Below are positions 32,301 to 44,520 of a DNA stretch of 64,000 nucleotides, in pieces. Under the pieces are notes generated by a model. It was not told the origin of the DNA and did not search any database. It was given only the letters and a program-made list of their open reading frames with translations. Position 1 is the stretch's first letter. Every line of letters starts with the position of its first letter. Source of the DNA: Isoetes taiwanensis (Eukaryota > Streptophyta > Lycopodiopsida > Isoetales > Isoetaceae); contig JAJEKV010000059.1 in NCBI GenBank assembly GCA_021234155.1, forward strand, positions 4,276,571 through 4,340,570. Direction: 5' to 3'. A program made the translations under genes and the position numbers.

Positions 32301-34428
32301 TGAAAAAATTCTAGAGTTTGGATGGATCGTTGAAAACCATCCAAAGCTGTAATCCTGCACAAATTTGATTGGTTTCTTCAGTTTCTCTTCTTAATCGAAC
32401 ATGGAGCTGCTTTGGGCTCAAAAAGCAATATTGAATGAAAATAGAAAAGTTCTACAAAAAAGGAATAAATCATTTGTCCACATTAATTTTGGGCTAGTTA
32501 TGACTTTATGGCTATTATAGATAACTTTATGGAATCTCCTAAGTTAGCATCTATGGAAACATCCTGGGCTTCAAAGGAAAGTTGGGGAGGTTTCCATAGA
32601 AGAAAATGGGGGAGGTTTCCAGTCCTTGGGAGTCTAACCCAAATCAGGCGAATATAATTTGATCGGATCGTGATGGTATAAGAGAGGCATTTTAACAAAT
32701 GCAAAAAATAGAGGGGCACTTTGAAAATTATAAAAAAATAAAAAGCATTTTCACATTTTGATAAACCTGCATCCAATCCAATGGCCGAGTTGTGCCGAGG
32801 TAAACGGCCTAGATTTCAATCCAGACCCTCTCATCCTATTGGTTGGGGTTAATGGGCCAGTTTGTGCTTGCTTAGGGTGAAATCACACCACGCCCGTCCA
32901 AAATTAAATACTTAGAGCCATGTAAGAACTTCAGTGCAAAGATCGCCATTCTTTCTATGCAGTAACCTAAGAAGCTTAAGACTAGAAATCGTTAGTGGTT
33001 TGTCAACCTTACAAGTACACCTTGAGTGAAAAAGATCGCCATGGTTTCTATGCAGTAATTGAAATGCTTTAGACTAGTAACTTCAAATGCTTTAAACTAG
33101 ATAACGTTACTAGTTTATAAATGATAACAATGGGCGTAATGTGTTACAAAACCATGCGCATTTAGGAAAAACACTGTTACATCTAAGTTTGATAAACATA
33201 ACAGTGCTTAAGATAATAACCGATACTAGTTTATAAATGATAACAATAGGCGTAATGGGTTACAAAACCACGGACATTTAGGAAAAAAAGAATTACATCT
33301 AAGTTTGATAAACATAACAGTGCTTAAGACAATAACCGAAACACTTTGACCGATTAAATACTGTTGCTTTATTATACTAGGAAGGGAAAAGCATAAGAAA
33401 CCTTATTTTTTGGACGGGCCTCATCACACTATAGCATGCCTAAATTCAAAAAGTCATCTCCACGCAATCCTCCACGCAATCGGATGTAAATTGGCTGCAG
33501 CGGGGCTTCTTGTGGGCTTCTTCCGAATGCTCACGAATAGAGATTTTGCTTCGAGGAGATGATCTCAACAGGTAATTTCTTTCTCCTTGCAATTTATAAG
33601 TTTTAAGCCATTTTATCTTCTTGCATCATCCAAATCCAATTTACCGATTAGACATCACTTCTAGATGGAGCAAGGCATATGCAATCCACATTCTCCAAAT
33701 GAGATACAAGTTTGAGATTATCAAGAACACCGGTGGAGGTAGTAGAGCTGAAGTAATTATGAAAATGGGAAGGTTTTTATTATTGCTTCAAATGAAACAA
33801 TTATGTGTTAGTGACGATTCCTACCAATTGTATGTGAGGGCTATAGCTTGGTTGAGTGCAAGAATGACTCTTTTCTCATCATTTGGTTCATCCATTACTA
33901 GAGCAAACACTCCAAGGTGGTTTTGGATGTATGATGCAGAGGCATTGGATTGGATCGGGTGCTCTACTTGAGACCTATATGATTTAGATTTCAAAAAAAG
34001 AGGTTGCGAATCTCTAAAGCAACATTCCGATTACTTATGCCACGAGTTAGGGCGCTAATGGTAAGACAAGATACCAAGTTAGGGACAACCTTAAAGGGGG
34101 CATGGAATGCAAAACGTTTGCATTGCATCTACATAGATTAAGTTACATTATCTTCTCATTATGGTGCGTATGACTTTGATTTTTGTGGACTACTATAAAA
34201 GCTTTTTTTTTCTATGAATATAGGAAGATCATTTGGATAGAAGCGAAGCATTTGCTTTGTCACCAATCGCATAATCTCGTCACAAATGTTTTTATGGGAA
34301 CGTGTCTTTGTAATAACATATTCTTGGATGGAAGTTGTACTATAAGAAAAAGCCATTATAGCAAATTGATAATGTTAACCATTCCTTTATATTATTGTGA
34401 TCCTTAAAGCATTTGGACAATTGCCACA
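29316..34428. repeat. Tandem segment copy 2 (5.1 kb)
   Basis: Head-to-tail copy of 24217-29315. AT-rich parts are almost identical; differences gather at CAG/CTG/CCGG positions. It keeps the MULE right end without the rest of the element. Confidence 0.93.
33665..34140 (+). pseudogene. PIF/Harbinger transposase N-terminal part, copy 2
   Basis: Equivalent of 28554-29030 in the second tandem unit. The frame is shifted near 33710 (gtttgagatt versus gtttcgagatt) and stops at 33971, with the remaining sequence present in other frames. Confidence 0.68.
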
Positions 34429-37400
34429 CGCCGGAAATACCATGTTATTCATGGACGAAATACCATGTCACTCGGGCAAGAAATACCATGTTACCCATGG
34501 CGGAAAAACCATGGCGGTTCCGTTCCCATAGCCCACCTCACGTCCGTTCAAACGTGGCCCTCTTGAATGCACACGCCCGCAGTACCACGGACCGCCACAC
34601 TTGTGAGAATGAAGTACCGAGGCAAAGCAGACACCGGTTTGCTCATGGCGCGGTTGAACCGCTGCTAGATTCAGATGCATGCCCGAATGGCACGGGTGCA
34701 TGCGGAATGGCATGGCCCAGTTGATGGCTCCCATCGCGTTCGATGGGCATGGCGTGGCTGATCACGGGAGTCCGAAATACTGAAGTCAAATCTGTCCTAG
34801 GAAGACCGGATCCGGACTCCAAATACGGGGGTCCTAGAAACTATTGGTGAAACCACAGTAACATCTATTGTATGTCCGCTTCTTTCAATGTGAGTGACAT
34901 GATCCATTTATTTCATTTCAGTTTTTAGGTATTTGAGCTTATTTGAGCTTTGAAGCATGGGGATTTGGTCTAAAAGACACTAGAAAAACGGAATTTGATT
35001 GCTTGCTTGCGATTGGTGTAGTCGAGATAGCAAGATTAGCAACGGGCTAGAGCTTCAATGGCCTGGACCTTCAGATAAACTGGTTTTTGTTACAGTATTC
35101 TCCATTTTTGCAGGAACAGCGAGGCCGAAAGGGACCTGGATTCTTGCTTCTACACAACTCTGAATTTTGCCTCAAGTTTTGCCGGATTAGATCTAGGTTT
35201 CTGCCAGATAGGTCTTTTAGCTATTTGGAAGATTCAAGCCGATTCTTTAGCCGGATCTGTTTCTGATTTGGGGAAACACAGTGTTCTTTAGTTTAACAAA
35301 CTAGATTTTTTAGAGAGATACCATGGTAGAGAGAGATTTTGAGCCTGGGTTTCTATATTATATGCGCAAAGCAAATAAACCAATTGGTTTATGCTTTGTC
35401 TCAAAGCTTAGATTCTGTACTTATTTCTAAACGTTGTTTTGTGGACTTCTTGAACACAAGGCACGCAGCAACACAAGGCATACTTCAACCAATTCATTTC
35501 TTAGGTTAAATTTTATTTCTCTATTTTCCATTTATATTGTATGCTATTAGCTTCGTATCCTTATCTGGCAGATGAGCATGATGTTTTTGATATGCTAATT
35601 TGTTTGTTTACACGTTGGTATATTTTCGAGCCTCTAATTGTGCAGATCTTTTGGCACTTTATATGTATGCCTTTTACATTGCCTACGAACATTAATATCT
35701 CATAACATATTGGCCTTTTATATTGCCTGAACATGGTATTTGACCTATCAAGTAGAGATTGGAAATAATCAAAGATGAACTCTATAGCTTGGGTGCTTGA
35801 CACACAGGAAATTGGCATCCACAATGTAAGAACTATGTTGTATTTAGAATGGCATATGTTGCGCTTGAAATGGAATAGATTGCAGTGTTCATATGATTGG
35901 GGATATTTTTACAATTTGATTTATGTTTGAAGCTATAGAAGTGTTAACCAATTCAAAATTTAGATGAGAACACCCCATGTCTTCTTCTTGCGAGTTCCTT
36001 GGAGTTCCTTGTAAAAGCTGTGTTTATTCTGAAGTTGAAGTGCCAAAGTATTTACTTTCATTCTGGTGTTTATGCCCATCCATTTGAGTTCCTTTGTGAT
36101 TTAATAACACCTCGTGCAATGCAAATATTGGTTGAGAATTATGCAAATATGGTGATCTTGTGTTTAGGAAATCTTAACATAATCCACTTGCGGAGATGTT
36201 TGATGTTTAAATATATGGCAAGTGCAAAGCACAGGATTTAACAAGATGGCATTTTTTAAATATATGGCTACATTGTTCTAGGCATGAGCACCTATAGAGA
36301 TGTAACATAACATCCCTACACAATTCTTTAGGCCTCAAAGGGGCCAAAAAAATTTAAAAATAATAGAAACTATTACATCCAACGCTTTTAAATTAAAAAA
36401 CCCTCTATACAATTGTGAAAAAAAAAATCATAACATAAACCATTAGCCATCACACTTATAATTAAATTCCCCTGAAAACCCCCTTTGGTTTGAGTGCATA
36501 TTCACACGGGGGGTGACGTAGGGCATCGTAAAAAACAAAATCCAAGCATCCAAAATGGTATTATGCCAAATGTTCCAAGCATTGTAAAAAACTAATAGTA
36601 AGTTTGAATCCAAGCATCCAAAATGGTATTATGCCAAATGTTCCAAGCATTGTAAAAAACTAATAGTAAGTTTGAAATATTCTGTAATTATAAGAACTAT
36701 GAATTAGAAACTATTGTGTAATATAATATGTAGAAGTGCAACAAATAATGTTTTTTCACAATGCATATAAGAACAACAAATTAGAAACTTTAGAACATAG
36801 GTGTTGCTTTTCTCAAATTTTGGCATTTGGTCATAACCCTATGCTTAAGCAAGGCGATGGAGTTGCAATTGTGGAAGTGCAACTGTGAAAATGGACTACA
36901 TTACATGGATCCAACCCTCGAGCAATCTAAAATTGTCAATGTCCAAATGAGACAGAGATTAATTGTTGGGTTGATGTGATCTTAGGTAAGATTTTGAAAA
37001 TGTTAGTCTATATGTGTTGTTCACCTAAGCCCCATGGTTAAAAGTTGCACAACAGACCTGGAGGTATGCCTTGTACCTTCATGAAGTTTAATCATCGCAT
37101 TGTTGAGCTTAGAATGTTGTAGCAGCTGCGAAATTAGAGAGATCAGGAAAATTGGGCTTATAGTTCATCCTCGTTGTAGAGAGCAATCGTGACTCGAATA
37201 TCATAAAATGATCATCAGTAATAACACACAAAGATGTTATAAAAACCTACAAATTTTCCTATAGACAACCAAGCATTATCAGATATGAGCAAAATGGCAA
37301 GAGGAGTAGAAGGCAGGCGCAGAAATGCTTGAGGAACCCGTTGAGTTTTTGCCTACAGTTGTGCTCCAAAACTGCTCTAAAAACCGGTGAAAAAATTCTA

Positions 37401-39516
37401 GAGTTTGGATGGATCGTTGAAAAACCATCCAAAGCTGTAATCCTGCACAAATTTGATTGGTTTCTTCAGGCGTTTCTCTTCTTAATCGAACATGGAGCTG
37501 TGGGCTCAAAAAGCAATATTGAATGAAAATAGAAAAGTTCTACAAAAAGGAATAAATCATTTGTCCACATTAATTTTGGGCTAGTTATGACTTGCGGCTA
37601 TTATAGATAACTTTATGGAATCTCCCTAAGTTAGCATCTATGGAAACATCCCGGGCTTCAAAGGAAAGTTGGGGAGGTTTCCATAGAAAAAAATGGGGAG
37701 GTTTCAGGTCCTTGGGAGTCTAACCCAAATGGTAGAATATAATTTGATCGGATCGTGATGGTATAAGAGAGGCATTTTAACAAATGCAAAAATAGAGGGC
37801 ACTTTGAAAATTATAAAAAATAAAAAGCATTTTCACATTTTGATAAACACGCATCCAATCCAATGGCCGAGTTGTGCGAGGTAAACGCCTAGATTTCAAT
37901 CCGGACCCTCTCATCCTATTGGTTGGGGTTAATGGGCGGTTTTGTGCTTGCTTAGGGTGAAATCACACCACGCCCGCCCAAAATTAAATACTTAGAGCCA
38001 TGTAAGAACTTCGTGAAAAAGATCGCCATTGTTTCTATGCATTAACCTAAGAAGCTTAAGACTAGAAATCGTTAGTGGTTTGTCAACCTTACAAGTACAC
38101 CTTGAGTGAAAAAGATCGCCATGGTTTCTATGCAGTAATTGAAATGCTTTAGACTAGTAACTTCAAATGCTTTAAACTAGATAACGTTACTAGTTTATAA
38201 ATGATAACAATGGGCGTAATGTGTTACAAAACCATGCATTTAGGAAAAACTCTTGTTACATCTAAGTTTGATAAACATAATGATTGCTTAAGATAATAAC
38301 CGATACTAGTTTATAAATGATAACAATAGGAAGTAATGGGTTACAAAACCACGGACATTTAGGAAAAAAAGAATTACATCTAAGTTTGATAAACATAACA
38401 GTGCTTAAGACAATAACCGAAACACTTTGACCGATTAAATACTGTTGCTTTATTATACTAGGGCGGGGAAAAACGCAAGAAACCTTATTTTCGGACGGGC
38501 CTCATCACACTATAGCATGCCTAAATTCAAAAAGTCATCTCCACGCAATCCTCCACGCAATCAGATGTAAATTGGCGGCAACGGGCTTCTTGTGGGCTTC
38601 TTCTGAATGCTCACGAATAGAGATTTTGCTTCAGAGATGATCTCAACACAGGTAATTTCTTTCTCCTTGCAATTTATAAGTTTTAAGCCATTTTATCTTC
38701 TTGCATCATCCAAATCCAATTTACCTGATTAGACATCACTTCTAGATGGAGCAAGGCATATGCAATCCACATTCTCCAAATGAGATACAAGTTTCGAGAT
38801 TATCAGAAGACACTGGTGGAGGTAGTAGAGCTGAAGTAATTATGAAAATGGGAAGGTTTTTTTTTTTTTTGCTTCAAATGAAACAATTATGTATTAGTGA
38901 CGATTCCTACCAATTGTATGTGAGGGCTATAGCTTGGTTGAGAGCGAAGAATGACTCTTTTCTCATCATTTGGTTCATCCATTACTAGAGCAAACACTCC
39001 AAGGTGGTTTTGGATGTATATGAGAGGCATTGGATTGGATCGGGTGCTACTCTCGCCGGACCTATCTTGATTTAGATTTCAAAAAGAGGTTGCGAATCTC
39101 TAAAGCAACATTCCGAAGATTTATGCCACGAGTTAGGGCCGCTAATGGTAAGACAAGATACCAAGTTCAGGACAACCTTAAAAGGGGGCATGGAATGCAA
39201 ACGTTTGCATTGCATCTACATAGATTAAGTTACATTATCTTCTCATTATGGTCTGTATGACTTTGATTTTTGTGGACTACTATAAAAGCTTTTTTTTCTA
39301 TGAATATAGGAAGATCAGCTGGATAGAACGAAGCATTTGCTTTGTCACCAATGCGCAATCTCTGTCACAAATGTTTTTATGGGAACGTGTCTTTGTAATA
39401 ACATATTCTTGGATGGAAGTTGTACTATAAGAAAAAGCCATTATAGCAAATTGATAATGTTAACCATTCCTTTATATTATTGTGATCCTTAAAGCATTTG
39501 GACAATTGCCACACGC
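34429..39516. repeat. Tandem segment copy 3 (5.1 kb)
   Basis: The last copy. It leaves the repeat at ccacacgc, then unique sequence (atgtatgctac). The three-base overlap cgc between that flank and the MULE sequence at the start of each unit marks the duplication junction. A 17-bp stretch (catgaaggt..., about 36877) is missing relative to copies 1 and 2. Confidence 0.93.
38746..39225 (+). pseudogene. PIF/Harbinger transposase N-terminal part, copy 3
   Basis: Equivalent in the third unit. It is split into two frames (38746-38988 and 39030-39260) by small indels near 38945 and 39020. The second frame shows DLDFKKRLRISKATF and then DNLKRGHGMQTFALHLHRLS. Confidence 0.68.
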
Positions 39517-42500
39517 ATGTATGCTACTTTTCTAATGTATACATATGTGCCTTTCTCTTTAAAGCTCGAATAAGTAATGTTCTAAGACATTATGTAAATG
39601 AGTGTTAGAGAGCAAATCATTGATAAGACAAGTTTATATTTGTTTGTACAATTTTTCTTCTAAGAAATGTCAAGTATCGACTTTACAACTTGATTTTTTT
39701 TTCCATGTATTATAGCGTTTAGTTCAAATTTTATTCCCTACCATTGATCTGGCGGATATTCCCGGTATTGTGCCAGATCAATGGCCATTAGAATTTTGAC
39801 CACAAATTAAAAAGCCACTTCCTATGGTGCAAATCGAACATATGGTTCGAAACTTCATTTCGATATACACATCACATAAAGCCATGGCTCAGAACTACAT
39901 AGATTTACAGCCAAAGAAGCATGGTTCATACAACTGCATCTCTGCTGTAACCCTGTTGCAGTAGCGAAATGAGGGATTTGAACCCACGAATTCCCACTCC
40001 CCTAAACTACGGAATCGGTCTGCAGAACATGAAACCGGTCTGCCAACAACACTCCTGCAAATTCCGCTCTTCAAGTCACCACGGCGGTCTGCTTCAACAG
40101 ATAATCAGCCCAGACCGCCCATCCCTCAGTATGTGCTGCTGCCGCTTCATTGCATGAGGAATTTGTGCCCTTTTCTGTACAAGCAGAACTTAGGCTACAA
40201 CAAATTGCATGTGTACCAGGGGAGAAATCAGTTCGTCTCCAACAGGCCGATGCTACTGCCGCTCCACTTTCTGCACACTCCGGCCTGTCTGCCTACATGC
40301 CCTGCGCCCCTCCTCCGCTGCCCTTGCCAAAAAAAGAAGGCAGCATGCCTTCTTATCCACGCCCTAAAAAAAAGGCGCCAATGTTTTTCCCTACTCCTCT
40401 TAACCTTTCCAAAGAGCCTTTGCAAAAAAAGAATTGCCAACCCAAAATAGTAATAACCATCCAAGCTCCTCTCACATGGCAAATTATACCATTTTCAATA
40501 CAATACTATACAGAAATCATAGGCCAAACCACTGCCTGAAAACCCTCCACAACCCCAAAACGAAAATAGCATACTATATGGCAAGCATGATGCAATTTTG
40601 CAGTTGTATACAATATGACTGAGGTATGCTCTATAGTGGATTTAATATTTTGCTACGTTAATTATCCCTACTTATCCCAACTTATGCTTGACAAAGTTAA
40701 ACTACTTCTATGATATATTCGTAGCATGCCCGCTTATAGACTTAAGCTTATCGTTACCTTACCTTAGATTATATCTATTTTTTCAAGCCTGCTTCTAAGG
40801 GTGACATTTTGAGCATAAGTTTTAGACCTATCAGACTTAATCTACACCGTACCTAAAGTTCCTCGTTTGTGGGGTATGGATGTACAAGAATTGCTATACT
40901 GTATAACAAGATTTGCAAGATACTATAAAATTTCAAGCAATATACTATATGATGTTGATTTTATACGTGCAAAACATAATTATAAGGGCGTGTGAATAAG
41001 CACCCAAACAAAAAGGGGTTTAAGGGGGAATTTAATTGTAAGGCGTGCAATGTAATGGTTTTTATTATAGGTTAAAAAATTTTTTTGCCCCTTCGGGGCT
41101 ACTTAATGTTAATAGTAATTATATGTTGGTAAACATTTGGGGGATGTTAGAGTGATAAAAAAACGAGAGATTAAAGTCGAAAAGTATCTTTATTTAGTGC
41201 ATTTTCAATGCAAAGTTTGAATCTTGCTTTGCAATTGAAATTGTCATTTCGGTGTGTGGCTCGTTACAAAATACAAGTAGAAAACAATGTGTTAAAGTAA
41301 AAAAAGAATGCAAGTAAACTTAATGAATATTCCTAGAGAAGAGCTATCTGCAACACAACTCAAAAAGATGAACATAAAGAAGAAAGAAAAGAAGATTGTT
41401 AAACCGCTATTTTCATGCAGCTAGACTGAAAGAAAGGTTATATTATCTTCATTGTTTAAAAATAATAATTCACTAGAGATCATGTGTAAGCCACAACTGC
41501 TGCATCAACCAGGACATGAGCTCGTTGAGGATTAAGTCCTACATTTATCGAATTGAATTGTTCTTCTCCATTTCATACCATACTGGCTTAACTGGATCAG
41601 CTCATTAAAAAAGCACATCATTTCAATACAACAGCATTTCAATGCAAGCCACAGTAGGCATCCTTAAGTCACCAAGTATAACATCATATGTGTTGCAGTA
41701 AGATGAGGTAAAATTAGTGAGCATTTGAAAGAAGGAATTCAGTGTGCTAGCAGTACCACATGTAATATCTACACCAGAATAGTAGGGATATCAAAAGTAA
41801 TATCTATACCAGAAGAAGTTTGAGTGCACTCGTAGTTTGAGAGATGTGATGGAACTGATATACTACATGTCTGCCGCCACCGCAACTACATTAAAAATCA
41901 GAATACAATAGATCAAATACTAGTAGAGTATGGCAGAAAGAAAGATTAATGCATTAACATGTACAATCCTGTGAAATATCTTATTGAAAATAATATGCGA
42001 ATGGTTCATTCAAGTATCAAAGAGCACTTTAACAGATGATTTGGCAGAATACTTGATATCTCCGGAATGTCGCTAGATGTATTCACTGCTGAAAACAAAG
42101 TGCGAAGAGCAAGGACAACGAAGAAAAACTGAGATACATTAAAACCTTTCAAGTTCCTATCCACTCACACTGTCAAGGTAAATTAGGTAAATCTAGCGTC
42201 AGGGGAGTTAAGGCTATGAAGGATGCAAAAGCAGAAAGACTAGACCAGTGGGCATTGGAAAATAAATTGGTCTAGTTACTGACTTACATTACTACTACGC
42301 CATAGTCATAGCTTTGAGGCTGCTGCTATTAAGGTGAAGAGGTGGGAGTACAAGGGATGCAGTCTGCACAAAAACAGGGGGGAGCCCACATGGCCATATG
42401 GTAAACAGGGTCTGTCCTGTCTGCTAAACTGCGCCCCTGCATCGCCCCGGCCTCTGCATCTGCCCTTGCCCCTACATAACACAGCCATTCATGCATGCAA

Positions 42501-43189
42501 CCCTAATTTTTGCCATAGAATAATCTGCATCTTGGGCATACCAGAAAAAAAAGCTTGACCTGAAAGATAAGGAGATTTTGCAGCCTCACATCAAGATCCG
42601 TTTCAAATAAATGTGCAAGCGCAGTCTAAAACTTTGCAAACTCAACTGAGACCAAGCTTTGAGATGAGGACGTGGTATGTCTTAGATTGTTGCACGCGAA
42701 TAGATTCAGGTCGACTTTGTAAAAAGTCTCACAATTCCAACAAGCAAACGGGAGATCTGGACTTACAGGCCTTCTGGGAAATAGTCGAGGACCTGGATCT
42801 AAGCTAATAAGTGAAGCGCCAGAGCCGGAGATCCTGTGTTGTCCCCCGCTTAACAAAATGGCAGGGCCAACCGGAAGCACTTACAGCAGGCAAGAGTTTT
42901 TGCTGTCTGACTTACTGCCGTCGCGGTCCATGTGAACACTACTGATTGATCTGATCAGTCTCGCAGTCCCGGCTCTGTACTCCGTCAGCTGCCGAATACC
43001 CCACAACAGCCATCCCCCACAATCTAATCTCACAAGCTCCGGAGAAGAAGGCGAGGGCTTCCGAAGAATAAGCAGCATCTTCCTCTAAAATAACCCTAAA
43101 ATAACCCTAGAGTGAAATAAATTAGAGTTAATAAAAAAAATAGAGGGGGGTAAACCATTGATGATAGGGAATTTAGACAATAAAATATG
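39517..43189. other. Largely unassigned stretch
   Basis: A 13-bp perfect hairpin stem (CCATTGATCTGGC...GCCAGATCAATGG) lies at about 39741-39785. 40983-41148 is the inverted relative of the tandem-segment repeat at 26094-26300. On the minus strand a 65-codon frame starts at 43078 (RQLTEYRAGTARLIRSISSV) with an internal candidate donor GTAAGT. It could be the first exon of a host gene but nothing supports the rest. Confidence 0.35.
40983..41148 (-). repeat. Inverted relative of the 26.1-kb repeat
   Basis: Contains gtgtgaataagcaccc, aaaggggtttaagggggaatttaattgtaa and ccccttcggggc. These mirror 26094-26300 (ccccctgaaaacccccttt, aattaaattccccc, cctcaaaggggcc). Both start or end with aacatccc/gggatgtt, so it is probably a small non-autonomous element. 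Confidence 0.55.
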
Positions 43190-43289
43190 GGGTGCACTCT
43201 AGACATACTGATTAGTATGCCTCGTGCAATACGCCCATGAAATCAATTAAAAACCATGTCAAAAAGCATATAAAATCACAAAAAAAAAC

Positions 43290-43508
43290 CCTGTTATAAT
43301 GCTAGATATTCTTGACTGAAATCTATAAACACAAAGTTAATACTTTAATGGTACTGGCATTACACAAGAATAATTACAAAAGCAAATAATGTCCATTTTT
43401 GCCAATATCAAGATACATTGTTGTCGATGTTGCACATATAGACATTAAAGGCCAGTAAAAACATATGCCAAGACATTAGCCCGACAACGCCGGGCATATG
43501 TTTACTAG
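43290..43508 (+). mobile_element. Helitron-like 3' end, second copy
   Basis: Hairpin GCCCGACAACGCCGGGC (43479-43495), then 9 bp, then CTAG and T (43505-43509). Directly repeated relative of 13140-13359. A tentative 5' end could be near 43198 (tctagacatactgattag, followed by cctcgtgcaa as in many plant Helitrons), but the A before it is missing. Confidence 0.55.
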
Positions 43509-43859
43509 TCTACTTACTTAAAATGTTTTTACCATCATTGCTCACGCCGGTGTCCGCATTTTTTCGGCGTGAGTTTTAGCACAAAATCGTGAGTTTTGGA
43601 CTACTTTTTTTTGTTTCCTAACAGATAGAACCAAACTCCTAACAGGTAGAACCAAACTCCTCCTTCCTTCTCTTTGCATTTTTCAGGAGATTTTCCAGTT
43701 TTGCAGACGGTTTCTGATCGGTTTCCACTGGCAGCAAAACTTCTTTGTTTCTTTGCTTGTACAAAATCCAGGATATTTGTGTTGGATTTGGCTCGATTTT
43801 ATGCACAATCGATTCACTTTTCGTGTGTCCTTTTTTTAACAGAGATGGAAGTTGTCTGT

Positions 43860-44520
43860 AGCAATTAATGACATGATTTCTGGCTCTGAACTGTCTCTAT
43901 ATCTTCTCCATTTCGATGGAGGGCAAAATGGGCTTATCAGAGGAGTAAAATTTGCTTTTCCAGGGCAGCAAATCAGGTTCTGGCCCTTTAGGAACCTTCC
44001 TTTTTTGTAAGTTCGTTGTCATTCATATTTTGTTATTTGGTGTTCTTAGACCTTTTTCATCTCTGATTTTGTCATTCTACAGAAAGCTGTGGATAAAAGA
44101 TATTTGATGTACTGTTAAAAAATCTGTGCACTAAATCATGTATTTTAAAACAAGCATGTTCTTTGGTTATGCTTTGCATGGTGGATAAATGCTGTTTGTC
44201 GTTTATTTCTTTGGGAATGAATGATTATTTTATAAATGGAATGGCCATTCTTATGGATTGTTGTGGTCATCCAACAATCTGAAAGTTACTTGGAGCATGC
44301 ATGAAATTCTTATCGTGCATCCATGAAAGCCCCTTTCTTGCATTTCATTAGGAACAAAGCAAATCACTTGGCAGTTTGTACTTTGTCCCAAAGTTCAGCT
44401 TATATGCTTATGTATGGATATTTTTTGGTGCAGACTTCCTGCAGTAAAAACTTTGAACATCAAAAGGAAAAGCTTTCTGCCTGCTGATTCTATCAGGTAA
44501 CTACATTGTAAGCAAAAAAT
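43860..44520 (+). other. Candidate pair of host or captured exons
   Basis: From ATG at about 43875 a frame reads ISGSELSLYLLHFDGGQNGL...FAFPGQQIRFWPFRNLPFF and ends at a consensus donor (gtaagttcg, near 44007). A second candidate exon, 44436-44497 (after tttggtgcag, before gtaactac), reads LPAVKTLNIKRKSFLPADSI. Composition and splice sites look real; the family is unknown. The position just after a Helitron-like end would fit captured exons. Confidence 0.35.

Noticed and set aside
39960-40015. tRNA-like sequence (minus strand GGTTCAAATCC box B match)
   Set aside because: No cloverleaf could be folded and no box A at the right distance; at most a SINE-head remnant.
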